From: Chionis minor
Taxonomy: Eukaryota; Chordata; Aves; Charadriiformes; Chionididae
Assembly: GCA_013398295.1 (NCBI GenBank)
Contig: VZSF01003318.1
Coordinates: 62,001 to 126,000 of the forward strand
Length of the DNA stretch: 64,000 nt
Direction of reading: 5' to 3'
This document shows, piece after piece, positions 12,201 to 23,313 of this stretch. A program made the position numbers and the translations under genes. How positions within the stretch are numbered: position 1 is the stretch's first letter; the number at the start of each line of letters is the position of its first letter. Under the pieces are notes generated by a model. It had not been told where the DNA came from. It made no database searches and saw nothing but the letters and a program-made list of their open reading frames with translations.

Positions 12201-12640
12201 GATAGCTAACTTTTAACTGCTGGTAGTTGAAGTTCACAGATGAAAGCCATTCTGAGGCTTTCTGGACATTTTTGCCCCCAGCCTGTTCTCAAAAAGCTAC
12301 CCAGACTGGAGAAGTAAAGCTCTTCAACATCACTCCATCTGAGAACAGCCTACCATCTCACCATCTGTCACAACAGCATTTTCTAACATTTTCTTCTCCC
12401 TCTTGGTGCTTCTTACACCTTTTCAAAGTTTGCCCTCTGGCATTCTCGAAATGGCACAGCAGTGTTAAGCAGTGACAAACACACCTTGGGACACTTGCAT
12501 TTATGGAATATCAAAAAAGTCTCCTTCCTCCCAGCTAACCACCTATTCTCACTCAGTATGACAGTACCACGAGGGTTAAAAAACCAAGCTTATTGTAATG
12601 AAAGCATGGTTACCAAGATAGCAGGTATAGCAGAAAATGT
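9300..12640. other. Non-coding stretch, no gene recognised
   Basis: AT-rich with many short open frames of no recognisable family. It contains a small CpG-bearing direct repeat: 'ctacggcgagcc' at 9932-9943 recurs at 9952-9963, a 20-base period. Homopolymer runs lie near 10928 and 11500. No dispersed repeat could be named. Confidence 0.5.
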
Positions 12641-12643
12641 GAT

Positions 12644-12658
12644 TGAGGTAGTAGTTTG
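12644..12658 (+). other. let-7g/let-7i-like 15-mer (probably chance)
   Basis: TGAGGTAGTAGTTTG equals the first 15 bases of mature let-7g and let-7i. The following bases differ, and the expected conserved 3p arm is absent downstream. Only a weak partial pairing to the segment around 12685-12702 can be drawn. This is not a let-7 gene as known. Confidence 0.15.
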
Positions 12659-12699
12659 CTTTAGTTTGAACAATGCTCTGAGCTTTCACTTACCTTTAC

Positions 12700-13850
12700 A
12701 TTTTATAAGATATATTACCCAAAGTAAGGTATTAAAAGATGCACACAGATTTTAAGATATCCAGTTACATTAATTACAGTCTCAGCACTATTAATGATTT
12801 GATTTCAAAAAAGTTATTGCAGAAGTCTAGTTTTGCTATGCAATTTATGCAGACCTTCAGATAATCTAAAACCAAATTTAAAGTAACAATAATACATTCA
12901 AAGGCAAGAGTGTCTCTCTGAGGGCTGACCTATAAAAGCAATATTGACCTCTCATCCTCACAGAACCTCTGCAAGAATCCTTCCAACAGAAGCACTGCTG
13001 CCTGTTGTGCCAGCCACCATCGTCATTTCAGCAAGACCGTTTTTGTTCCCTGGTGGCAAACCTCCTGATTGCATCTATACCCCCACCATAAGGATAGCCA
13101 GCAGAGCTGCACAAAGAGGTTGCTTCTTTTTTCTCACCAATTTTCCAACACCCCTCTCACCAATTCAAAACCATACAGGCACCCTCCAAGCCCCTATACC
13201 AATGCTGGTCTCCAGGCTAAGCCCAAGGCTCAGCTCAGCCCAGGAGGAGACTATAGGAGGGGAATTCCAGGAGTGGGGGGAAGCATTATTGTTGCTATGG
13301 AGATGAAAATTAGCACAATAACTATTGTGTTCTGTTTCAAAGCTTCCCAGTCTCCAGTTTTAACTCCTTCTCCCACTCTACCACTGCATCAGCTCTCTCC
13401 CAGCGACATCCGGCACACCTGACAGATTTCTGGGTCAGCAACTGGAAAGGAAATGACAGAGCACGTAAGAATCTGAAGAAAAAAGAGAGAGAAGGTCTTG
13501 TAGGAAGAGGAGAGGGTTATAAGAGGCAGGGACATGGAAAAACAGCTTTTGGAGATGGCACAGAAACAGAGAAATAGAAAATATTGTGGTACCATATGGT
13601 TACCCTCTACCCTTCCTTAACAAAGCTCTGCCCCTCATGGAGAGCAATGCACAAGCTGTACACCACTCAGCAGTGAATATTGAGACCGTCACCTTCCCTC
13701 CTGTATGCAGCAGCCTCTCACTTTTCTTCAGCACTGAGAGGAAAAGCAAAGCTTCTAGGAAGCAAATACAAGATCACACTTTCTTCTGAGAGGAAGAGCA
13801 AAAGTTGTAATGAATTCAATAATTTTAAACAGTTTTCCACATCCACATTG
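12700..13850. other. Non-coding stretch, no gene recognised
   Basis: Overlapping open frames at 12944-13422 are short and match nothing I know. The segment 12940-13260 is pyrimidine-rich and somewhat GC-richer than its flanks. No repeat is identified. Confidence 0.5.
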
Positions 13851-13855
13851 TTACG

Positions 13856-13991
13856 TTCAATTATATGGTTGTGCCATTTCTGATGAGGTTTATGTTCCAG
13901 TGCCCTGAAGCTTGCACTGCTTATGTATGAGTTGTTGACGTGATACTCTTCTATAAAATCAACCATGCTGTAAACGTAACACCCTGCCCTT
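13856..13991 (-). other. Candidate coding exon on minus strand (unconfirmed)
   Basis: Read on the minus strand, a long pyrimidine-rich tract ending in TTTATGCAG precedes 136 open bases, with a moderate donor AAC|GTAACA. The frame stays open well beyond both edges (125 codons, 13718-14095), which is long for such AT-rich DNA. The peptide is mixed and protein-like, with a MVDFIEEYHVNNSYISS segment. I do not recognise it. It could be a real exon, a pseudogene or chance. Confidence 0.2.
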
Positions 13992-14099
13992 CTGCATAAA
14001 CAATAGAAAAGGATTAAAAATGGGTAGTAGAGATTCAATTGAGCTTGTAGATGAAAATTTGAAGGACAAGGCATTTCTGATCCACTAGGCTTCACAATT

Positions 14100-14510
14100 A
14101 ACCACAGGTGCTAGACGCAGCATCACCAGCTGTATAAAGTGTCTCTGAATATAACTTTTCCCTGCCGATAATGTTGCCTCTTGCTGCCACAGCCATTGTG
14201 CAAAACCCAGCAAACAATCCTTGCTCCACTACCTCTGGCCCTGCAACAAGCCCCACCTCTGTCAGTCTTCCAAAAACACATTCCTCTGCAGCCACCGAAA
14301 GTACAGCTGAACTTTTATTTTGCCTAGCTAGCAAAAGACACCATAAACCAGTCGATAAGCAGAGGATAAAATGTGCCTCCCAGGAGAGCAGCAGGATGCC
14401 TGGCCCTGCCTGGCCACCCCCAACCAGGGAGCGGGGCTCCATCCAGAGGGAAAGTAGGCTGCAAAAAAGGCCTAAAATGCACCTGGAGGCATTCACACTT
14501 ATGCCATTGT
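14100..14510. other. GC-richer flank of CR1, no gene recognised
   Basis: Open frames on both strands, up to 157 codons, run through here and on the plus strand continue into antisense CR1. This argues that they are compositional. No family motif is seen. Confidence 0.45.
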
Positions 14511-14511
14511 T

Positions 14512-15125
14512 ATATCATAGAATCACAGAATGGTTTGGGTTGGAAGGGACCTTAAAGATCATCTACTTCCAACCCCCCTTGCCATGCGTAGGGACACCTC
14601 CCACTAGAGCAGGTTGCTCAAAGTCTCATCCAACCTGGCCTTGAACACTGCAAGGGATGGGGCCTCCAAAATTTCTCTGCGCAACCTCTTTCAGTGCCTC
14701 ACCACCCTCAGAGTGACCAATTTCTTCCTAATATCTAATCTAAATCTACTGTCTTTCAGTTTAAAACTGTTACCCCTCATCCTATCACTACATTCCCTGA
14801 TGGAATCCCTCCCCATCTTTCCAGTAGACGCCCTTTAGGTACTGGAAGGCTGATACAGGGTCTCCCCAGAGCCTTCTCTTTTCCAGGCTGAACAACCCCA
14901 CCTCTCAGACTGTCGTCATGGGAGAGGTGCTCCAGCCCTCTGATCATTTTTGTGGCCCTCCTCTGGACTCTGTCCAATAGGTCCATGTCTTCCCTGTGCT
15001 GAGGACCCCAGAGCTGGTAACAGTACTCCAGGTGGGGTCTCACCAGAGCAGAACAGAGGGGCAGAATCACCTCCCTCAAGCTGCTGGCCACGCTGCTTTC
15101 GATGCAGCCCAGGGATGCGCAGCCC
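14512..15125 (-). mobile_element. CR1 LINE, 5'-truncated, longest copy in window
   Basis: On the minus strand this copy starts in the C-terminal part of the reverse transcriptase ORF near 15125 and runs to the 3' tail, which on the plus strand reads 'atcatagaatcacagaatgg' at the left edge. The consensus block 'ggcaggtgtccctac'-type text and the 'ggttggaagggacc' region are easy to follow. It is about 610 bases long, older than the copy at 8337, and carries frame breaks. It belongs to the CR1 subgroup whose 3' end carries the 'gggaggtgtccc' block, as do the copies at 22735 and 62803. Confidence 0.95.
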
Positions 15126-15127
15126 AT
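14902..15127 (-). pseudogene. CR1 reverse transcriptase C-terminal remnant
   Basis: About 75 residues in one frame match the tail of the CR1 ORF2 polyprotein, downstream of the catalytic palm. Recognisable pieces are LVRPHLEYC, DLLDRVQRRATKMIRGLEHL and the SHDDSLRG end. The endonuclease and the catalytic FADD box are absent because of 5' truncation. The frame then runs into non-homologous residues after a frameshift. Not functional. Confidence 0.9.
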
Positions 15128-15129
15128 AA

Positions 15130-17190
15130 ATCCTCATCCTGCTTCACATACTTTCCTAAAAATGAATGCTGATTTTCTGATCCCAGAAACCAAGCTACTG
15201 GAAGTTCATTTGGTGCAGGCAGAGCACACCAAAACTACCCCTTAGATTTTATCCTCTTTTGTCCAAAATGCCCTAGCAACTGACTGTTGGTGCCACCTGG
15301 CTGTGCATGGCACACGCAGATAGCAGCATGCCCACAGTGCTGATTCTGGGGTTCTCGCTGCACCACCTCCCTTCCCTGCTGGCTGACAGCAACTTGAAAA
15401 TGGCCATAGTTTGCAAAAGACGTGGGAATGATACGGCTGACTTTTTTCAGTCTTTTCTGCTCTTCAGTCCCAGCATTCCCTGAGATTCTTACACAATTTC
15501 TAACTGAGCTTTGGGGGGGGGGGGGGGGAACCACGCAGCAAATTGCTTCCAGCCGATGATGTGGTGTTGTGGTGTCAAAGACTCACTGCTGCCCAGATTT
15601 AAAAGGGTAATGAGAAATGACCGGTTTTGGCTATTACTTGCTGTGCAAATTTTTTCAAATAAAACCATAATTTCTCATAGCTTGCCCTGGTAGGCAAGCC
15701 TCCAAAAGCAGGGAAATGAATGGTTTCACTTCAAGAGTTTAATGAGGAGGGAGAGTCTTTGCTCATTTATTGATCCCTACAGCATATTTCCTGGGAGCTC
15801 AGGAAAGTCTAAAAGCAGAATAAGGTTCAGTGGATCTCTCAGCCCAACTATAATTCCACCCTCACCATGTCATTTCCATCCCCTTTCCCTCCTCCAGCCC
15901 TGCAAAGGAAAACACCTTCAGACTAGAAATCCTATACCTGTTACTTCTGAAGATTCATTCCATTATCTTTCTGCTGAAGACCTAAACTTTTAATACAGCA
16001 TAGGTAAGGACACACATTCCTCAGAAAACTTTAAACCAGACATGAAAAAGAGCAGAAAAACTGCTCTTTCAAGCTCAGAAGGTTAAGGAAAAAGTCATCC
16101 CCAATCAACGCTTTGATATAATACTTCTCCAGTCAACAAAGCACCTGACTACCTTCTTATATGCTTGTTATGAAAAGGTTATCTTAGTAGCAAATTGTCA
16201 GTTTAAACTGTAAACTTGGATGCATTATAGAATGGCTAAAGTCCCAAAATACAGCAATCGTGGGGACGGGTGAGAATACTAATAATTGCCCCATTCCCTG
16301 AAAACCTTGTTTCTTTTTATGAAAAGTAATAAATCAAATTATTACAAATAACAGTGATCTTCTAAATGAGAAAGTATCAGGAATAGGAGAAGCAGCAGAG
16401 TGTTTTTAATCACATGCCAAAAGCACGGTACGTGAAAATCTCACTGCGAAGTTCCAAAATCACAGCCAAAAGACTCGCCCAGCGGCTACTTAGTTGGGAA
16501 AGGGATCTACTTGCTTAACCCCCTAGTGGCACAGTAACTTTGAATGCAATTTTCTACCACATTTCCCTGTTATGCTTTTGAAAGATGGGGTGATGAAATC
16601 CTTTATTTTGTGAACTTTAAAGGAAAACAAGGGATTACCAAGAGATCTTTTTTTAGCTATTGTAGCCTAACTTTTTTTGATTTCAGAGGAGTTTTGTCTT
16701 TAGGATTATTTACTTATCTTAATTCTTGGATTTTTATGTGCCACACGTAGAACATAGTTTTTAATAACATTACACACTTATGTTTCTACCCAGGAGTCAC
16801 TTCATAGACAAAACACTTGTAAGAATGCCTAAATTATTTCAATTCTCAACCACACCGAAAGTCAATACAGCTCATATACCTAAACTACAAAATGGGTTTG
16901 GAAAATGCTATGTTATGCTGGGATCATACTGTCTTAATCTAGATATCGTTTGCATCCAGCTCACCTCACTGAGATACGTTTGGTTTTGCAAGGATGATTA
17001 ATTTCATTTTCCCTAACATCATGAACGGTACTGACCACTCCATCTAATTTGTTCAGTGATGGGAATACTTAGTTTCATGATGCAAATAAAATTTAGCCCG
17101 ATATTTCAAGAACCTGAGCATTACCTATGTGAACAAAGAGTTATTACACGATTTCTTTTTATACCGTTTTTAAGCCTGAATGCAATATGG
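15130..17190. other. Non-coding stretch, no gene recognised
   Basis: Short open frames only. The one outstanding item is the G homopolymer at 15513-15528. No transposon could be recognised. Confidence 0.5.
15513..15528 (+). repeat. G16 homopolymer
   Basis: Sixteen consecutive G bases in AT-rich surroundings. Such runs form quadruplexes and are often mis-sized by sequencing, so the exact length is doubtful. Confidence 0.9.
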
Positions 17191-17759
17191 TCAGTGTCAA
17201 GGTACGGGGGACTTTCGCACCCTTAGCAGGGTCTGGTTTGGACTAGTCACTATGTCATGAAACAGCTCAGACTGATCACAGTGGTGGTCTGTTACACGCA
17301 AAGCCACGGCTGGGTCTTTGACTCTGAACCATGCCTGGATGACACACAGTAGAGCTTCTCAGGGTGCTCCATCCCACCGGCAGCAACTTTATGCTATAGG
17401 AAATAAGCTACTTCCTTGGCCTCTGGTACGAATGCCGCCTGGTTAGTGAAAGTGTCTACGGTGCTGTAAAAAACAGAAACCAAGGCTGAGCAAGATTAGT
17501 TTAAATCTTGAGCAGAGTCATGCCACACCGTCCAGTGGCGAACTGCTAGGTGGTGACAGCTGCTTTCTCTCTTCCAGGGAGCGCAGCGCACTTAGCAAAA
17601 CTAGTTAAGCCTTTTGTACATAACGGCAGGTAGGGCATAAAGTATTGCCGGGGTCTCCTCCCTGTCATGTAAAAATCACAAACGTTGCGGCAAGCGCTGT
17701 GCCTTGATTGCAGTGTTTTTCAAGCCCATTTCCACTTTCCCTTGCGCTTTTAAGCTTTG

Positions 17760-17938
17760 ATGGCAACAGCTGTGCAGCTAAAGGCACCTGAGAAACAGAT
17801 TGCTAGGCAACAGCTGCTGCAAAGGACAGCTTCCCTTCCCCTCCCACCGAGGTGGCGAGAGACCTTACAGTGCCCAAAGTTGCCTGTTACAAAATATTCG
17901 AGGCAAAACCGGCTCAGTGTTACGAAGGCAGTCCGGTG
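17760..17938 (+). other. Candidate first exon or small ORF (unconfirmed)
   Basis: An ATG in the context TTTGATGG opens 59 codons, rich in Q, R and K and containing PEKQIARQQLLQRTASLPLP. The frame stops at 17937-17939 unless a donor is used at CCG|GTGAAG (intron starting 17936). In that case it would be a 176-base coding first exon. The peptide matches nothing I recognise. It lies wholly inside the CpG-enriched patch, which is where a first exon would be expected. Equally, CpG-rich DNA keeps frames open by chance. Confidence 0.2.
17799..17811. promoter_or_regulatory. RFX X-box-like site
   Basis: ATTGCTAGGCAAC resembles the palindromic X-box bound by RFX factors. The right half, GGCAAC, is perfect. 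The left half has two departures from GTTGCC, and the spacer is one base. X-boxes near CpG-rich starts typify ciliary genes, but here the site lies inside the short open frame rather than upstream of it. Confidence 0.3.
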
Positions 17939-17959
17939 AAGCAAGAAACGACTTTGGAG

Positions 17960-18770
17960 GTAGGAGTTAAAAGTAAACAGCGATAGGAAAAAGAGGCAAT
18001 TCAAGCAAATGAAAGGGAAACATGATGGGAGTCAACAAAAAGCAACATTAAATAAGAGGTTGTTATTAAAAGGGTGGGATCAGGTGGAGAATATGAGGAA
18101 AGAAACTAGCAAAACGCAGGTCCAAGGCAGATTTGAAAACTTGTGTGATAGCATAAATATATATATAAGCTTAATTTACTGACATTCTTATAAAAGTTTA
18201 TGTATTGCTAAAACTCTGTTTCGTGTTCATTTTACACCACCATATCAAAAATTATGTTTATCATGAGGAAACTGATATTACTGTTGGTTTTTTCCTCTGC
18301 ATTATCAAAGAGAGTACTTTACATCATTCCTACTTAGTCCATAAATGTCATCCATGGAGTAAATAAGAAAGTTTCATTTGATCACCGTTTAGGAGAGAAT
18401 GCAGAGGCTACATAAAGCCACCTAAATCTTTATAGAACACAAATTGTTTTTTCTCCCAGAACATAAGTCGGAAGGCAACATCTAAATGCAAAATGGTACA
18501 TACCAAGCAATGCTAAGCAAGCAAAGAGAAGGTTGCTACTGTCTAATGAGAGTTTCCTTTAGGATAGCAAAAACAAGCTGCTAAAGTAACCTGACCTGGA
18601 AGTTGTGAAGCATGGTGCACTAATGCATTTAGGAGATGTGTTTTCCTCATTTAAATCCTTAATTGCTATTTCAAATGTGTAAATAGGCTTGCCCAGTAGG
18701 ATGCACAGTGGCAACAAAAACAGATGCTGGGTATGTAGAACCAACAAGAAAATACTGAGCAGCAAAGCAA
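17960..18770. other. Non-coding stretch, no gene recognised
   Basis: AT-rich with a short TA run near 18160. No repeat or exon could be supported. Confidence 0.5.
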
Positions 18771-18774
18771 GCTG

Positions 18775-19485
18775 AGTGTTAGAGATGAAGAATGCCAACA
18801 TCCAGGGAAAATCAGACTTTGCAAAGGATGTTAAAACCAACAAGGGAAAAATGGAGTTGCTATGCAGGAAGAATGGGACGGAGATTAAAGATAATCTAGG
18901 GATAGCCCAAAAACTAAGTAAATACTCTGCCTCATTTCAATCAGAGGAGATGATGTTGAGCATGGAACAAAAGGCAGAATGGCTAAAGGAAATCAGGTTA
19001 GGGAAATTGCTAAGGAGCTTATTTGGTCTTTTGAGACCAAATAATCGTCAAAGCAGAATTCTGAAAGAACAAGATGCAAAATAGCAGGTAGAGTAACTAG
19101 CATTTTCAGTAATTCTGCTGGGTCAATCCATTCTTAAATGACTATCCAATTGGAAAGAGGTTGCCAAAAGACTGTTCGCGCTTGCTAAAATAACAGCTGA
19201 GATGAGGATAGGGGTTCTGTCTACATATACATCCTTGAAGTAAAAACCAGAAAGGGAAAAATAATATTTTAGCTAAACGGTAATATCAACATGAGAACAA
19301 ACACAGCATGAAGTTAGAAAAATATTTGTAACCTTCAATGCAATGAGGTTTGGGAACAGTCTTCCAATGAGAGTAACTGGCACAGAACTAGTTAGAAAAG
19401 GAGACTCATCAGTTTGGAAAACAGACCGAGTGATAAATTTGCCTGAGAGAGGTAGAAGACAGATCATTCCCAGCCCTTTTTTCTA
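18775..19485 (+). mobile_element. Ancient CR1/L3-like LINE, heavily eroded
   Basis: Two parts look like old amniote CR1. At 18775-19085 an open 102-codon frame resembles the lysine-rich linker region before the reverse transcriptase, including a 'KYSASFQSEE' segment where CR1 elements have a 'YFASVF'-type motif. At 19310-19480 the text follows the 3' region shared by turtle and crocodile CR1: 'aggtttgggaacagtcttccaa', then 'actagttagaaaaggagact', then 'gataaatttg'. The catalytic middle is missing. Subfamily and ends are uncertain. Confidence 0.45.
19019..19044. repeat. 11-bp perfect hairpin
   Basis: TTATTTGGTCT and AGACCAAATAA pair exactly around a four-base TTTG loop. It sits within the ancient CR1-like frame and may be mutational chance. 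Confidence 0.8.
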
Positions 19486-20592
19486 TAAGTTTCTTTATAA
19501 CCAAGTCTCTGTGATTCCTCCACAGTTTCCTAGACATAGATAATATTCCAGCATTCAGTAACAGCCTTTTGCCTTGTTACTACTTGCGGTCAGCTTAACT
19601 ATCACCCATCGTGCGTACCTCTCGCTCCAGCAACAAACAGGGTACACGTATTCCCTCACAAGGCAAAGTTTTCTGTTGGATGTGCTGACATGGCACAGAG
19701 TCTTCTAGTTCTGCCAGTTGTTCCTTGAGCTGAGGGAGGAAATGGAAAAGGTGAGCCCTGCCTGCTCTAACAGTGATTGAAACCCCCAGATGGCTCATCC
19801 ACTGCTCGTGTAATCTTAGACCGCACCCAACCACGCTGCCCAGGTGAGAGACACATTTAAGGACAAGCAACCAAGGATTTCCCCTCAATCCATTGCTTTG
19901 GAACTTTGACAGAGTTTATGCAAACTTTGTCAATGCAAAACCAAACTATTGGCAGTGTTGAAATACGAGAACAGAAAGGAAGGCACAAGCCTTTTCAGAT
20001 AATTACCTTTATACTTTTCAAATTACTTTGGACTACATGGGATATTCCCTCCACAGGTTTAACCGACCTTAAGTACATGTTTTCTTCGTGAACTCTTTAG
20101 CCAGGTTTTTTCCACTGACACATCACTTTGGTAGATCCATTTTTACATGTGCTTCAACATATCCATTTAAAATATCTGACTTGTTTCACAAACATACTCT
20201 AAGGTTTCTCATTGAAAACCCTTGCAATAGTCTAACAGAAAAAGGGTTCTGCAAAAAAAGAATAACATTAACTATTCTATTTTTTGAAAACAGGAGTGCA
20301 GGGCCAATTAGCCTGCAGCAGTCTGAAGGCAAAATTCCTCATCCCCTACCAGACAAGGTCACTGGAGTTGTGTGTGCATGTTGACACAACCTTTTAATGC
20401 ATATACCCATTTAAAATAATTATTTTGCATGCCAAGCTATATCTTCTTCTAAGTTCATTTCCACTGTGTAATGGATGGCTTGAAATCCAATTTAATTCAT
20501 TTTTGTGATGCAATTTTTTTCCATGTCTACTATTTTCAGCGCATATTACATCTTCACTATTTCTGAATGTGCCTTATTAAGTAGCAATTGCA

Positions 20593-20609
20593 AATATATA
20601 TATATATAT
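20593..20609. repeat. TA dinucleotide microsatellite
   Basis: About eight AT/TA units in AT-rich DNA. Confidence 0.85.
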
Positions 20610-21166
20610 CATAAATTTAAATTCTGTAATGTCTCCTTTTAGTCAACTCTAACTTCTGTCATTCATGAAAGCACAGAAGTCTGTAGAACAAATAAGCATT
20701 TCAGTTGTACTCTATATCCCAGCCACTGAACAAAAACATTTTATAGCTAATATTTGTTCCTAAAACTAATTCCTTTTCCTACTGAATCTTCTTAATGTAT
20801 TTTGCCTTTTGATATACAATTGATAATATAGTTGTGCAATTCAATTTGGTGACAGACTTTTTTTCAAAGCTGGAAATTAAATTTGCTAGCATCTTTTTTC
20901 TCATCCTCAAAACATCAGGTTGAGGTATTTGAGGATTTGAAACACCTCTACAAAGCAGATTTAAAGACAGAAACAAGAGAACTGGGGATTGTGTGAAGCC
21001 CCAGAGAATCCGCTCCCCTTCTTTCCCAGCTGAAGTGTGGAAGGGGTCTGGAGGGATGCCAGGACATTGTTACCCTTGGAGGAATGTTTGGGGACTGAGT
21101 TTTGGGCAAGTTTTTGTTTGTTTTTGCAATCTCTATATGAAGTTCCTCCTACTTATGCAAGACCAG

Positions 21167-21191
21167 TTTTTTTTCAAAAAAAAAAAAAAAA
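21167..21191 (+). repeat. T8-C-A16 homopolymer pair
   Basis: Eight Ts, one C, then sixteen As. The A run could be an old poly(A) tail, but the sequence upstream matches no transcript or LINE that I recognise. Confidence 0.85.
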
Positions 21192-22836
21192 GAGATTCAA
21201 CTTCAAAAAGAAAATTCTTATCTACATCTGCTTTTTAAAAAAATAAAAATCAGTCTATCTTTAATCTGGCTATTTCACAGACACTAAGCTTCACAGGCAC
21301 TTCTATTAAAACCGTTTTTTTCTGCAGTTCTGTTTCACAGAAGGGACAGGCTGTTTATCAACAAGTTTTTTACGTTCCCTTTGAAGAGGTTCTGGACCCA
21401 GCTATCCCATTCTAAGCAGATTTATCTTGATCCCAATGAAACCTTCAGGAGAGGGTGGTAGTGCTTTCTACTTCCATATAAATGATAGTTCAGCCTCCAA
21501 AGTGGCTATAAAAGCAGCAGGCAAGAACTTTATAAGTTGTTGTCTGTCAGTTATTTCCATGTAAAGTATGTGTTATTTGCAAGTTAAATTTGTTTTGTTT
21601 TCCCCAATCTGCCAGTTCTACAAACTCAAGCTGACAATCAAGCAAAGTTCTTCTCATGCATAATTACCTTTAACGAAGAATCCTCTGGCCAAATTGATTC
21701 ACTGACACCAGAGGATTTTGTTTCCTGTCAGCATTTTTTGCACAGCCAATGCAAACCAGAACTTAACAAACAATGCTAATATATAAGAAATTGTTGACCC
21801 GGGTTCACTGTCAGCACATCTCTGCTGGGCTTACGCACCAAAAAAATTAGTTAAAACATCAGCTTCAAAGGCAAGCTAGTAGCTGTGTCTTTGAATACAC
21901 ATAACACATCAAGTAGGTGGTAATTTTACATCAGAGTGGGAGATGTTAGATAAAGTCTCTTCTCAGTGCAGCTTTTGAAGTACCTGGAACTGAGTGCTGC
22001 TGTCTTTCATGTTTATTTCACTCCGCCCTTTGCTGTGCACTTGTAGCACCTTCACTCTACACAACCCTATTAAAAAAGATTTCCAGGACAAAGTTTTCAG
22101 GGCTTGTGAATAGATAATTAGACAATTAGTTTAGTCATGTTCTTTAAGAAGCAGTGCATACTTTAGTGCCTAAATGTCCCATATTTGTTTTCATCTCCTT
22201 TTGGCCTTAGAAAGCTGGAAAGTTTTGTATGCATTGTGCATAGGTAATAGCATGGCCTGAACACAGGTAGGGCATTCTCTGATACAATAAGCAGTTATTT
22301 CAAATTGAAAGCAACAAACTGATAGCTGCTACTTAAAGAATGAAAAATGTGAAAAATGGGAAACGCTCTTTCCTATGTGATATTTGCCTTATATCCAAAC
22401 CACTGGGCCAAGCAAAAGTTGATTTTCAATTGGAACAAAGGTTGGGAATCCCTGCCCACCTCATGTCAATATTCAAGTACTCATCAACAGGAGTGAACTG
22501 ATCTCCACCCTTTTCTTTGTTCATACAGGGTAACATACACTGGTACCTGCAATCAATATTTACTTTTATTGTACTGCTATCTGCTTTTCATAATAATTAC
22601 TGGAATCCTATTACACACCACTGGTCTAGTAAGCAAGGAAACATGCATAAATTCTGCTTTGATGAAAGATCACTATGCAACATATAATATCTGTGAGACA
22701 CCTAAGTCATACCCACGCACATCCAGAAGTCAGCCAATCACAGAAACACAGAATGTTTTGGATTTGAAGAGACCTTAAGGATCATTTACTCCTAACCCCC
22801 CTGCCATGGGCAGGGACACCTCCCACTAGACCAGTG

Positions 22837-22859
22837 GGATGGGGCTCAAAGCCCCATCC
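22837..22859. repeat. 10-bp hairpin inside CR1, template-switch-like
   Basis: GGATGGGGCT and AGCCCCATCC pair perfectly around CAA. In the other subgroup copy the left arm position reads 'caggttgctc', so here the left arm appears to have been overwritten by an inverted copy of the right arm. Confidence 0.75.
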
Positions 22860-23085
22860 AACCTGGTCTTGAACACTGCAAGGGATGGGGCATCCATAAC
22901 TTCTCTGGTATACCTGTTCCAGTGTCTCACCACCCATACAGTAAAGAATGTCTTCTTAATATCTAATCTAAATCTACCCTCTTTCAGTTTAAAACTGTTA
23001 CCCGTCGTCCTATCACTACACTCCCTGATAAAGAGTCCCTCCCCATCTTTTCAGTAGGCCCCCGTTAAGCACTGGAAGGCTGCTA

Positions 23086-23313
23086 TATAGGTACTTCTAT
23101 GTAGGCTGCTATAAGGTCTCCCTGAAGTCTATACTTCTCCAGGATGAACAACCTCAACTGTCTTAGCTTCTCTTCATAGGGAAGGTGCTCCAGCCCTCTG
23201 ATCATTTTGATGGCCCTCCTCTGGACTGGCTCCACCAGGTCCATGTCCTTCATATGCTGGGTGTCCCAGAGCTGGACTCCAGGTGGAGCGTCACGAGAGT
23301 GGAGCAGAATCAC
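23086..23313 (-). pseudogene. CR1 reverse transcriptase C-terminal remnant
   Basis: A 76-codon frame retains the C-terminal CR1 polyprotein signature: DLVEPVQRRAIKMIRGLEHL followed by YEEKLRQLRLFILEKYRLQGDLI. The catalytic domain is lost by 5' truncation. The open frame ends within the duplicated segment. Not functional. Confidence 0.88.

Larger units (their letters stand above)
17195..17960. promoter_or_regulatory. CpG-enriched patch, promoter- or enhancer-like
   Basis: I count about 17 CpGs between 17520 and 17960, far denser than the AT-rich surroundings, with further CpGs back to about 17195. The patch holds an RFX/X-box-like site (17799-17811), a second GGCAAC half-site at 17762-17767 and CAGCTG E-boxes. 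A 59-codon frame with a fair start context begins at 17760. Clustered CpGs in a CpG-poor background suggest germline hypomethylation, as at promoters and some enhancers. No TATA box or defined start site is visible, so strand and target are unknown. Confidence 0.35.
19490..22730. other. Non-coding stretch with simple repeats
   Basis: AT-rich with no recognisable gene. It holds a TA microsatellite near 20593-20609 and an A16 run at 21176-21191 preceded by T8. No dispersed repeat is named. Confidence 0.5.

Noticed and set aside
14171..14644. 157-codon plus-strand frame
   Set aside because: Its end is antisense CR1 tail and the rest lacks family features. Composition-driven.
17080..17087. POU octamer ATGCAAAT, also at 26779 and 53457
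   Set aside because: The number seen is about what chance gives in 64 kb.
21167..21191. Processed pseudogene suggested by the A16 run
   Set aside because: Upstream sequence matches no known transcript and no target-site duplication is visible.
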